From an uncultured Bacteroidota bacterium (GTDB lineage Bacteria > Bacteroidota > Bacteroidia > Chitinophagales > Chitinophagaceae): a stretch of 32,711 nucleotides of DNA. Made by a program: the position numbers and the translations under genes. The first letter of the stretch is position 1. Each line of letters starts with the position of its first letter. The notes beneath the pieces are model-generated. The model ran no database searches, was not told the origin of the DNA, and saw only the letters and a list, made by a program, of their open reading frames with translations. Positions 24,640-32,031 of this stretch are shown here, one piece after another. The stretch covers positions 1 through 32,711 of the forward strand of contig CAMLGR010000037.1 of NCBI GenBank assembly GCA_946479615.1, given 5' to 3'.

Positions 24640-25644
24640 TTATTTGCTGGCAGAGAAAACGATCTCTCCTTTATCCGTTTTGGTGACCTGGACTTTTCCA
24701 TTTCCTGCAGCTGAGATGGCAGCCAGCAGATCTTCCAGGTTATTATTGGCCATGATACCGGTGATGGGTTCAGCTGTGACGCCTATATTACCGGCTAATG
24801 TTACTTTCACTCCATAGTGATTGGTGATCACCTGTGCTACTTCCGTCAATGAAGCATTATCGAATGCCAGTTTGCTTTCTTTCCAGGCGAGTATATTTTC
24901 TTCTTTGGCTTGTTTACGTTGAATAGTTTGTCCGCCCATTTCCACATAATCGCCCGGTTTCATTTTTAATTCCTGCCCGTCTTTGGTATGAATGGTCACG
25001 CTTCCTTCGGTAAGCAATACCGATGTTTTATCCTGGTAATGGGAAACGTTGAACTGTGTACCGGTTACGATCACATCGAGGTTATCGGTGTGCACGATAA
25101 ACCGGCTTTTATGTGGTGTTTTGGTGACTTTAAAAAATGCTTCGCCGTTCAGCCATACTTCCCTGTCATGACCATCTTTCCAATCATTGCTGAGTTCAGC
25201 TTTACTATTCGCATTCAGGATCATCATGGTTCCATCGGGAAGACGGTTACTGCGTACTTCGCCATACACGGTATTGACCTTTGATCTTGGCTGGTTGAGT
25301 GTAAAAAAAGCAACACCGCCGGCAATCAATAAGATCGCTGCTGCTGCACTGATCCACCAGCGCTTGCGGGAAGTATTCATTTTTATGACAGGTGTTGCCA
25401 TTTCATCGATGCGGGCATTCAGTTGTGCCAGTTTCTGTTCAACCTGTTCTTCTGCAACCGATTTCTCCTGGCGGGAAAGTCTATTCATAAATGCAACCGC
25501 TTGTTGTACCAGTGGTTGCTGATCAGGATTAGCAGCCAGCCAGTTTTCCCATGCTTTTACCTGTTCCTCTGTTTCCTTAAAATACCAGCCAAGAAATAAC
25601 TCATCAGCCACTACTTCATCTATCAATTGAAAATTTTTTGCCAT
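24640..25644 (-). CDS. FecR-family anti-sigma/sigma-regulator protein
   Basis: 334 aa. The cytoplasmic N-terminus (about 1-85) has the DUF4880-like opening and a helical WLAANPDQQPLVQQA region. One membrane helix lies at about 95-115 (WWISAAAAILLIAGGVAFFT). The periplasmic FecR domain runs about 120-215 (NTVYGEVRSNRLPDGTMMIL, then FIVHTDNLDVIVTGTQFNVS). A DUF4974 C-terminus lies at about 255-325 (LAFDNASLTEVAQVITNHYG). It relays the ligand-bound state of the SusC STN domain to the ECF sigma factor. It is the first gene of the fecR-susC-susD operon and starts 143 nt from the divergent sigma-factor gene. Confidence 0.95.
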   Translation of the reverse strand: MAKNFQLIDEVVADELFLGWYFKETEEQVKAWENWLAANPDQQPLVQQAVAFMNRLSRQEKSVAEEQVEQKLAQLNARIDEMATPVIKMNTSRKRWWISAAAAILLIAGGVAFFTLNQPRSKVNTVYGEVRSNRLPDGTMMILNANSKAELSNDWKDGHDREVWLNGEAFFKVTKTPHKSRFIVHTDNLDVIVTGTQFNVSHYQDKTSVLLTEGSVTIHTKDGQELKMKPGDYVEMGGQTIQRKQAKEENILAWKESKLAFDNASLTEVAQVITNHYGVKVTLAGNIGVTAEPITGIMANNNLEDLLAAISAAGNGKVQVTKTDKGEIVFSASK

Positions 25645-25787
25645 AAAAAAATCTTTCCGTTTAAATAATAAGTGTCAGAAATTCCGATTTTGTAATGTGT
25701 TTTGTAAAACTTTTTTAATTTGGAGTACCGAAGCTGCGAAAAAAACGATAGGTTACATCACTGCTGCGTAAAAAAATAACTGCTTAG

Positions 25788-26336
25788 TTGAACGATATTG
25801 CTGCCGATATTGTGTTATGGAATGCCTTTAAGGAAGGCGACAGGCAAGCCTTTGACGACCTGTTTCGCCGGTATTATCCCATGCTTCTCCAGTATGGGTC
25901 GAAAATATGCGCCGATGATACGATGACGGAAGACAGCATCCAGGATCTCTTTATTGAATTATGGCAAAGCAGGACCACAACACCGTTGCAATCCGTTAAA
26001 GCCTATTTGTTTAAGGCATTGAAGTATAAATTATTCCGGCAGTTGAAAAAACTGCGGACAGTGCAACAGGTAGATGATGAACAGGACAACCTGTTTGAGA
26101 TCAGCGAGGAGCATTTTATATATACACGTGAAGAAGAAGCCTCCACTACTCAAAAGATAATAGCGGCGATCAACGGGTTGCCAGCACGTCAGAAAGAGAT
26201 CGTTTACCTGAAGATCTACCAGGGATTGAATTATGAAGAGATCAGCGAGGTAATGAATATCAATTACCAGGCAGCGCGGAATCTTTTCTATCAATCTGTC
26301 AAATCCCTGCGGCAATTAATAACCAAAAGAGAATAA
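25788..26336 (+). CDS. ECF sigma factor (RpoE-like)
   Basis: 182 aa. Region 2 lies at about 10-80 (DRQAFDDLFRRYYPMLLQYG, then SIQDLFIELWQ and VKAYLFKALKYKLFRQLKK). Region 4 lies at about 120-178 (INGLPARQKEIVYLKIYQG, then LNYEEISEVMNINYQAARNL). It should direct transcription of the adjacent fecR-susC-susD operon when FecR is triggered. The start is unusual: the frame opens with TTG at 25788 right after an in-frame TAG, and the first in-frame ATG would remove about 31 residues of region 2. A GTG at residue 9 is the only other option. It is divergent from fecR instead of upstream on the same strand. Copy A4 of the CACATAGG repeat begins at the base after its stop. Confidence 0.94.
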   Translation: MNDIAADIVLWNAFKEGDRQAFDDLFRRYYPMLLQYGSKICADDTMTEDSIQDLFIELWQSRTTTPLQSVKAYLFKALKYKLFRQLKKLRTVQQVDDEQDNLFEISEEHFIYTREEEASTTQKIIAAINGLPARQKEIVYLKIYQGLNYEEISEVMNINYQAARNLFYQSVKSLRQLITKRE

Positions 26337-26472
26337 CCCTATGTGGTATATTCCTATGTGCACCTATGTGCCTATGTGGTGAGATTACGCAGTTCTGTAA
26401 TAGTAATATATCAGATTGGCGTAGATTTTACCACATAGGCACATAGGTGCACATAGGAATACACACATAGGG
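26337..26472. repeat. CACATAGG-family inverted repeat, copy A4 (49-nt loop class)
   Basis: Arms 26337-26380 and 26430-26472 are nearly perfect reverse complements (43-44 nt, two to three differences). The 49-nt loop (26381-26429) starts GAGATTACGC and ends GCGTAGATTTT. The left arm starts at the first base after the sigma-factor stop codon. Confidence 0.95.
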
Positions 26473-26545
26473 CTCGCAAAAAGCTGCAAACAGATTCATG
26501 CAAACGTTTTCATTGCAATTCATGTGCATGGTAATTACATTTTAA

Positions 26546-26553
26546 TATCTTTG
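26546..26553 (+). promoter_or_regulatory. -7 element of the nagB fusion gene
   Basis: TATCTTTG matches TAnnTTTG exactly, 27 nt before the ATG. No good TTTG at the -33 position is seen, so an activator may be needed. Confidence 0.45.
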
Positions 26554-26580
26554 AACCTCTGAAAAAGAAAAATCAGCTTC

Positions 26581-28509
26581 ATGGCTAAAAAAGCAATCCC
26601 CATCGATCTTACAGATAGTTTTGAAAAAATACCGGTAAAAATATTTCCTGATCTCAAACAAGGCTCCCTCGCAGTTGCACAGGAGATCGCTGCACTGATC
26701 CGGGAAAAACAAAAGAAGAAAGAGAAGTGTATTCTTGGTTTGGCAACCGGCTCTACTCCTAAAACATTATACGCAGAACTTGTGCGCATGCACCGCGAAG
26801 AGAAATTGAGTTTCAAGAACGTTATCAGTTTCAATCTCGATGAATATTACCCGATCGATAATGATGCCTTGCAAAGTTTCAACCGGTTTATGCACGTGAA
26901 CCTGTTCGATCATATCGATATCAATCCAAAGAATATTCATATCCCGAATGGGGAAACGTCAAAAGAAGATATCAAAGCACATTGCCTGGAATATGAAAAG
27001 ATGATCGAAGATGCGGGAGGTATCGATCTGCAGATATTAGGTATCGGCACCAACGGACATATTGGTTTTAACGAACCCGGTTCCGGTATTTATTCCAAAA
27101 CCAGATTGATCACGCTCGATAACTCCACGCGGATCGTGAACTCGTATGAGTTTGCCAATATATCGGAAGTACCACGACTGGCCATTACCATGGGCATCAG
27201 TACCATCCTGAAATCAAAGAAGATCATATTGATGGCCTGGGGTCCGGCAAAAGCACCTGTTATCAAAAAAGCAGCAGAAGATGATGATACGGAACAGGTG
27301 CCGGCTTCCCTGCTGCAGAATCATGACAATGTCAATTTTATTATCGATGAAGCAGCCGGCGCTGAGCTCACACGTAATAAATCGCCGTGGCTGACCGGTG
27401 AATGTGAATGGACACCTGCCATGATCAAGAAAGCGGTCGTGAATATGGCATTGAAATTAAAAAAACCGGTACTGAGCCTGACCAATGCCGATTATACAGA
27501 ATACGGGTTAAGCGATCTGATCGTAGAAAAGGGCGATGCATACGAGATCAATCTCGAAGTATATTATTTATTGCGTGATACGATCACGGGCTGGCCTGCC
27601 GGCAAACCGGGTACAGATATACCTAATCACCCGGAACGTTCGGAACCATATCCTAAAAAAGTCATCATCTTCTCCCCTCACCCGGATGATGATATTATTA
27701 GTATGGGTGGAACTTTTCAGCGTTTATTCGACCAGGGACATGATGTGCACGTCGCTTATCAGACCAGCGGAAACATTGCTGTGACGGACGAGTTTGTTAC
27801 CCGCTACCTTGATTTTGCGGTGGGCTTTGAAGAAATAGCAGGTATCGATACCAGCAAATCGGGAAAGATACTTGCTGATGCACGAAAATTCATTTCAAGG
27901 AAAAAATCAAACCAGGTAGATACACCCACTATACGCTCGATCAAAGGGTTGGTACGAAGAGGAGAAGCCAAAGCTACCTGCCGGTATGTAGGATTGAAAG
28001 ATGAAAACATTCATTTCCAGGATCTGCCTTTTTATGAAACAGGCATGGTGGAGAAAAAACCAATGAGCGAAAAAGATGTAAAGCTCACGATGGAATTATT
28101 GCGGGAGATACAACCGCAACAGATCTATTGCGCCGGCGATTTTGCCGATCCGCATGGAACGCATAAAACCTGTTTCGATATTGTAGCGGAAGCATTGCGC
28201 AGGATCAAAAAGGCGGGTGATGAATGGATCGATGATTGCTGGGTTTGGTTATATAAAGGCGCCTGGCAGGAATGGAACATCGAAGAAATACAAATGGCTA
28301 TTCCTATGAGCCCGGGGCAAGTGATGAAAAAAAGATTCGGCATCTTCATACATCAATCACAAAAGGACATGGTGCCTTTCCAGGGTTCGGATGCAAGAGA
28401 GTTCTGGCAACGGGCTGAAGACCGCAATGCCAACACCGCCAATCTTTACGCGCAACTGGGCCTGACAAAATATGCTGCGATGGAAGCGTTTGTGAGATGG
28501 AGATTTTGA
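26581..28509 (+). CDS. nagB: Glucosamine-6-phosphate deaminase fused to PIG-L deacetylase domain
   Basis: 642 aa, more than twice a normal NagB. Residues about 15-280 form the deaminase: LATGSTPKTLY, Asp87 in FNLDEYYP, then Asn158, His160 and Glu165 in GIGTNGHIGFNEP. The E. coli enzyme has Asp where this has Asn158; Asn is common in other NagB groups. Residues about 358-540 form a PIG-L/LmbE domain with zinc ligands His367 and Asp370 (SPHPDDD) and the later HxxH His525/His528 (DPHGTHK). The deaminase converts glucosamine-6-phosphate to fructose-6-phosphate and ammonia. The second domain may remove the acetyl group from GlcNAc or its 6-phosphate, which would make a NagA-NagB function in one chain; that is inference. 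The architecture is known from Bacteroidota. Confidence 0.93.
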   Translation: MAKKAIPIDLTDSFEKIPVKIFPDLKQGSLAVAQEIAALIREKQKKKEKCILGLATGSTPKTLYAELVRMHREEKLSFKNVISFNLDEYYPIDNDALQSFNRFMHVNLFDHIDINPKNIHIPNGETSKEDIKAHCLEYEKMIEDAGGIDLQILGIGTNGHIGFNEPGSGIYSKTRLITLDNSTRIVNSYEFANISEVPRLAITMGISTILKSKKIILMAWGPAKAPVIKKAAEDDDTEQVPASLLQNHDNVNFIIDEAAGAELTRNKSPWLTGECEWTPAMIKKAVVNMALKLKKPVLSLTNADYTEYGLSDLIVEKGDAYEINLEVYYLLRDTITGWPAGKPGTDIPNHPERSEPYPKKVIIFSPHPDDDIISMGGTFQRLFDQGHDVHVAYQTSGNIAVTDEFVTRYLDFAVGFEEIAGIDTSKSGKILADARKFISRKKSNQVDTPTIRSIKGLVRRGEAKATCRYVGLKDENIHFQDLPFYETGMVEKKPMSEKDVKLTMELLREIQPQQIYCAGDFADPHGTHKTCFDIVAEALRRIKKAGDEWIDDCWVWLYKGAWQEWNIEEIQMAIPMSPGQVMKKRFGIFIHQSQKDMVPFQGSDAREFWQRAEDRNANTANLYAQLGLTKYAAMEAFVRWRF

Positions 28510-28511
28510 TA

Positions 28512-28600
28512 TGGTATTAGGTGAGGAATTAAGAATGATGAATGAGATCTTCCTTTCACACTGCATTTTGTATTCCTAATTCCTAATTCTTAATTTCATC
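28512..28600. repeat. Inverted repeat, AATTCCTAATTCTTAATT family, copy B1
   Basis: The left part (about 28523-28552, GAGGAATTAAGAATGATGAA) and right part (about 28571-28600) are imperfect reverse complements made of GGAATTAAGAATTAG-like words, around 70 percent pairing. It fills the gap between the nagB-fusion stop (28509) and the PAP2_C gene, and shares its words with copy B2. Confidence 0.75.
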
Positions 28601-28624
28601 TAAATCTAAAACCAATTACGCATC

Positions 28625-29239
28625 ATGAGATGGAAAGAAGCCTGGAAGGGAAAATTCAGAACCGCTTTCTGTGCCGGATTCATTATACTGATTCTTATTC
28701 TTGCCTTCTTCCCGGTGTTCTTTCAATGGATTGAAAAAAGAAAAGGTATCACGCTTCATGATCCTTTACTGGCAGCTCTCCCGGCTTACGATCTTTCAAT
28801 TCCTATATTTATTCTTATCTGGTCAATGACAATTTTGATATTGGTGCGATGTATTCAATCGCCTCTTACCTGTTTTCTCTTTTTATGGGGTTACATCTTC
28901 CTATGTCTTTCGAGAATGCTTACATTGGCACTTGTACCGCTGGCGCCACCGGTTGGGTTGATTGAACTAAAAGATCCATTGACGAATATATTTTATGGCG
29001 GAAAGTTTATTGCTACTGATTTATTTTATTCGGGTCATACAGCCACGCAATTCCTCATCTTTCTTTGTCTTTCACGCAGAACAGATAAACTGATCGCTTT
29101 GTCAAGTACGATTGCCATCATCATTATGCTATTATTGCAGCATGTACATTATACGATCGATATAGGTGCAGCACTTCTTTTTTCCTTCCTGGTTTACCGG
29201 GCTGCAAGATCATTCACCTATATGTGTACTTCTATGTGA
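28625..29239 (+). CDS. PAP2_C (sphingomyelin synthase-like) membrane phosphotransferase
   Basis: 204 aa with about six membrane helices. Two motifs match the sphingomyelin-synthase/PAP2_C group. The first, ATDLFYSGHTATQFLI, has His138 and corresponds to the C-G-D-x3-S-G-H-T motif with the Asp kept. The second, HYTIDIGAALLFSF, has His175 and Asp179 and corresponds to H-Y-T-x-D-V. These three residues form the catalytic triad that moves a phospho-head-group between lipids. Bacteroidota make sphingolipids, so a ceramide head-group transferase is plausible, but another lipid phosphatase or transferase cannot be excluded. The last eight codons (from about 29217) are made of repeat copy A5, so the C-terminus TYMCTSM is repeat-encoded. 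Confidence 0.8.
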   Translation: MRWKEAWKGKFRTAFCAGFIILILILAFFPVFFQWIEKRKGITLHDPLLAALPAYDLSIPIFILIWSMTILILVRCIQSPLTCFLFLWGYIFLCLSRMLTLALVPLAPPVGLIELKDPLTNIFYGGKFIATDLFYSGHTATQFLIFLCLSRRTDKLIALSSTIAIIIMLLLQHVHYTIDIGAALLFSFLVYRAARSFTYMCTSM

Positions 29240-29345
29240 TCATGTGCCTAGTGGTAAAATCTATGCCAATCTGATACATTACTATTACAGAACTGCGTAG
29301 CCTCACCACATAGGCACATAGACACAAAGGAAGGCACACATAGGG
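29217..29345. repeat. CACATAGG-family inverted repeat, copy A5 (49-nt loop, inverted, overlaps a CDS end)
   Basis: Arms about 29217-29255 and 29305-29345 are more decayed than in other copies. The 49-nt loop (29256-29304) is the reverse complement of the A4 loop with about five differences. The left arm runs through the stop codon of the PAP2_C gene and supplies its final codons. Confidence 0.9.
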
Positions 29346-29460
29346 TTTAACATATTCACAAAGTATGTTAATACCATGCAAAGGGCTACGTTTTTCTATC
29401 TCAGTAATTACAACTTGTCTAAATTAATGCTGCCACTATCTCATCACTAAATCACTTTAT

Positions 29461-30273
29461 ATGAAAAAATGGTCAGCGGAGTTTACGCTCGACAACGAGG
29501 TGAATACGCAGCATACAGAATATTTTCAGAAAAACGGCGTGATCGTATTCCGGAATTTCCTGAACAAAACAACAGTGACAAAATGCACCGATGAAATCAG
29601 CCGGGTAGAACAACAATGGCTCGATGAAAAGCGAGACAAAGTAAATGGAGTGCCCTTGAAATTCGGTAAAGATGAAGCAGGCAACCCAACGATCCAGCGG
29701 TTTTGTTTTATGTCCCTGTTCAGCTCTTACCTGCATGAATTATTATTGGATCCGCGATTAGCTTCCCTGACTTCTTTATTGCAACCCTATGATGGCCGTA
29801 TCGGGGAGAATGAAAAAGACGGGCTGGTCATCAATAATTATATCAATACAAAAAACAGCAGTTTCAGCCAGATGGGATGGCATACCGATAGTCCGCGCGA
29901 TCTCTTCATGGGACAAAAAATAATGCCGATGCTGAACGTAGGCATACATCTCGATACCTGTCTTTTTGAGAATGGAGGTTTGCGCGTGATACCAGGCACC
30001 CACAAACAAGGTATGTTTGGATTACTGTTCCGGAAAAAATATTTTATCGATCACACCGAAGATCCGCGTGAAGTGGGGTTTGATATTTTCGCCGGTGATC
30101 TTACCGTTCATGATGGCCGTATCTGGCACCGGGTAAGAAAATCAATCCTGACGGGAGAAGCCAGCCGCCGCCGCGTGATGTATATTCCTATTATAACCGG
30201 GAAATACAATCCCAAACATGAAAAAAGCAAAACACCGCTATACCATTATTTTACCAGGAAAGTACACAATTGA
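29461..30273 (+). CDS. Phytanoyl-CoA dioxygenase (PhyH) family protein
   Basis: 270 aa, soluble double-stranded beta-helix. The N-terminal YFQKNGVIVFRNFLNKTTVTK is the usual PhyH start. Iron ligands are His141 and Asp143 (MGWHTDSPRDLF) and His223 (DGRIWHRVRKS). An arginine-rich stretch following (ASRRRVMYI) should hold 2-oxoglutarate. LRVIPGTHKQGMFG is the typical substrate-side turn. It is a Fe(II)/2-oxoglutarate oxygenase that hydroxylates a substrate not identifiable here; the neighbouring lipid-type genes make a lipid substrate possible. Repeat copies A5 and B2 flank the gene, so it is likely transcribed on its own or as part of a loose plus-strand series. Confidence 0.9.
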   Translation: MKKWSAEFTLDNEVNTQHTEYFQKNGVIVFRNFLNKTTVTKCTDEISRVEQQWLDEKRDKVNGVPLKFGKDEAGNPTIQRFCFMSLFSSYLHELLLDPRLASLTSLLQPYDGRIGENEKDGLVINNYINTKNSSFSQMGWHTDSPRDLFMGQKIMPMLNVGIHLDTCLFENGGLRVIPGTHKQGMFGLLFRKKYFIDHTEDPREVGFDIFAGDLTVHDGRIWHRVRKSILTGEASRRRVMYIPIITGKYNPKHEKSKTPLYHYFTRKVHN

Positions 30274-30278
30274 AGATC

Positions 30279-30376
30279 AATTACGAATTAAGAATTAGGA
30301 ATGTAGAATTATGAATGCAAGATACAGAGCGAAAAACAAAGAGATTGTTCATAATTCATAATCCTTAATTTTATCC
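30279..30376. repeat. Inverted repeat, AATTCCTAATTCTTAATT family, copy B2
   Basis: The left part (about 30279-30318: AATTAAGAATTAGGAATG, then AGAATTATGAATG) pairs imperfectly with the right part (about 30345-30376: TTCATAATTCATAATCCTTAA). It begins about 6 nt after the PhyH stop and ends shortly before the SDR start. Confidence 0.75.
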
Positions 30377-30397
30377 TTACTATCACCAAACCATATT

Positions 30398-31174
30398 ATG
30401 CCCCTTGCTTTAATTACCGGTGCCAGCAAAGGAATAGGAAATGCCATTGCTATTGAATTGGCAAAACGAAAAACAGATGTGTTGTTAGTAGCCCGGAGTA
30501 ATGACCTGCTCGGACAAACTTCTGAATGGTTATCGAAAACGTATGAGATAAAGACAGATTATCTGGCGCTAGATCTTACTATACCCGGCGCTGCCCAACA
30601 GGTAGTGGATTGGTGCAAAGAGAAGAACTATTCACCTGATATTCTTGTCAACAATGCAGGATATGCGATCAGTGGTCCGTTTTTAAGTCATACACTGGAA
30701 GAAGAATTAAAAGTAATGACGATCAACATGCAGGTGGTAGCAGAGCTTTGCCACCTGCTGTTACCTGGATTACTCCAGCAACCGCGTTCCTATATACTCA
30801 ATATATCCAGCCAGGCCGCTTTTCAATCAGTACCGGCTCTGAATGTGTATGCTGCATCAAAAGCATTTGTGCTTAGTTTCAGCCGCGGGCTGAGATTTGA
30901 GTTGAAAAAGACCAATGTATCGGTGACGGTGGTATGTCCCGGATCGACCGATACCCATTTTGCCAAAGAAGCGCGGGTAGGCGCCAAAGCATTGAAAGCG
31001 GCCAAACGGTTCAATATGCCGGCGGCGGCTGTTGCCCGGATAGCCGTGAATGCCATGTTCAGGCGAAAGGCGGAAGTTACTACCGGGTTTATCAATAAGA
31101 TGGGGCAGTTCCTGGTGTGGCTGCTACCGGCTTCCTGGAGCGAAAAAACCGCAGCTGCCATCTATGAATTATAA
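30398..31174 (+). CDS. Short-chain dehydrogenase/reductase (SDR)
   Basis: 258 aa, classical SDR. The cofactor loop TGASKGIG is at residues 7-14, followed by a basic region (ELAKRKTDVLLVARS) that favours NADP(H). Also seen are NNAG (ILVNNAGYAISGP), the catalytic Ser138 (NISSQAA) and Tyr151-x3-Lys155 (YAASK), then VCPGSTDTHF. The C-terminal tail (GFINKMGQFLVWLLPASW) is hydrophobic, as in membrane-associated SDRs acting on lipids. Sequence alone does not give the substrate. Position after the PAP2_C and PhyH genes allows a lipid-modifying role, for example a keto-sphinganine or keto-acyl reductase, which is speculation. Confidence 0.93.
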   Translation: MPLALITGASKGIGNAIAIELAKRKTDVLLVARSNDLLGQTSEWLSKTYEIKTDYLALDLTIPGAAQQVVDWCKEKNYSPDILVNNAGYAISGPFLSHTLEEELKVMTINMQVVAELCHLLLPGLLQQPRSYILNISSQAAFQSVPALNVYAASKAFVLSFSRGLRFELKKTNVSVTVVCPGSTDTHFAKEARVGAKALKAAKRFNMPAAAVARIAVNAMFRRKAEVTTGFINKMGQFLVWLLPASWSEKTAAAIYEL

Positions 31175-31213
31175 GGATTTCTACGTGAACAGGTTCCCTC
31201 CTCCTCTTATTGA

Positions 31214-31244
31214 TTTGTTGTTAACAACGATCTGATTATCTTTA
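31214..31244 (+). promoter_or_regulatory. Promoter of the Bax-inhibitor-like gene with palindromic spacer
   Basis: TTTG (31214-31217), a 19-nt spacer and TATCTTTA (31237-31244, one base off TAnnTTTG) lie 14 nt before the ATG at 31259. The spacer contains a perfect 12-bp palindrome GTTGTTAACAAC (31217-31228), a possible operator. Confidence 0.6.
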
Positions 31245-31258
31245 GAAAAATATTTTTT

Positions 31259-32023
31259 ATGGCATTGTTCAATTCAGGTAATCCTGTTTTAAAAGAAAGC
31301 TCTTATGAGGGAACTATTTTCAAAGGTATGGATGTCGCAGAATCCATGACCCTGAGAGGAACCGTTAATAAGTTTGGTTTTCTTTTTTTAATGATGATGG
31401 GCACCACCCTTTTTTCCTGGTCGTGGTTTTACAAAGGCAATAACCCGATGCCGCTGATGATCGCGAGTATATTTGGCGGATTGGCGCTGGCCCTGATCAT
31501 GGCTTTCAAAAAACAATGGTCACCTTACCTCGCTCCTGCGTATGCATTGCTGGAAGGTCTGTTTGTAGGATCTGTTTCTGCTTATTATGATTTTGCTTTC
31601 AAGGATAAATATCCCGGCATCGTATCACAGGCGGTATTACTGACTTTGGTGGTAACCGTAGTGATGTTCCTGATCTATAAATACAGGATCATTAAAGTAA
31701 CCCAAAAGTTCAGGGCTGTTATTTCGATTGCTGCGTTGAGTTTGGGTGTGTTTTATTTAATACAATGGATTTATTTCCTCGCAACCGGCACCAACTTCGC
31801 TGCTTTTACCAATGCCGCCACACCACTGGGTATTGGCTTTTCCGTAGTAGTAGTTTGCCTGGCAGCGCTATATCTTCTGCTCAATTTCGATACCATCGAA
31901 AAAGGAATTGAAATGCAGGCGCCAAAATATATGGAATGGTACAGCGCCTTTGGTTTACTTGTTACACTGGTATGGCTGTATCTTGAGATATTGAGATTGT
32001 TATCTAAACTAACCAAACGATAG
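31259..32023 (+). CDS. Bax inhibitor-1/YccA family membrane protein
   Basis: 254 aa with seven predicted membrane helices after a soluble start of about 40 residues. The N-terminal MTLRGTVNKFGFLFLMMMGT and the YLAPAYALLEGLFVGSVSAYY segment are typical of the YccA/YbhL-like BI-1 group. NFDTIEKGIEMQAPKYMEWYSAFGLLVTLVWLYLEILRLL near the C-terminus holds the conserved acidic residues thought to form the pH-sensing pair in bacterial BI-1 proteins. It probably works as a calcium-leak or membrane-quality-control protein; this is family knowledge, not visible in the sequence. It has its own promoter and is followed by the F repeat. Confidence 0.92.
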   Translation: MALFNSGNPVLKESSYEGTIFKGMDVAESMTLRGTVNKFGFLFLMMMGTTLFSWSWFYKGNNPMPLMIASIFGGLALALIMAFKKQWSPYLAPAYALLEGLFVGSVSAYYDFAFKDKYPGIVSQAVLLTLVVTVVMFLIYKYRIIKVTQKFRAVISIAALSLGVFYLIQWIYFLATGTNFAAFTNAATPLGIGFSVVVVCLAALYLLLNFDTIEKGIEMQAPKYMEWYSAFGLLVTLVWLYLEILRLLSKLTKR

Positions 32024-32031
32024 TTCACAAG

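Noticed and set aside
6971..29345. CACATAGG copies considered as CRISPR repeats
   Set aside because: The copies are kilobases apart, each is an inverted pair, and there are no spacers or cas genes.
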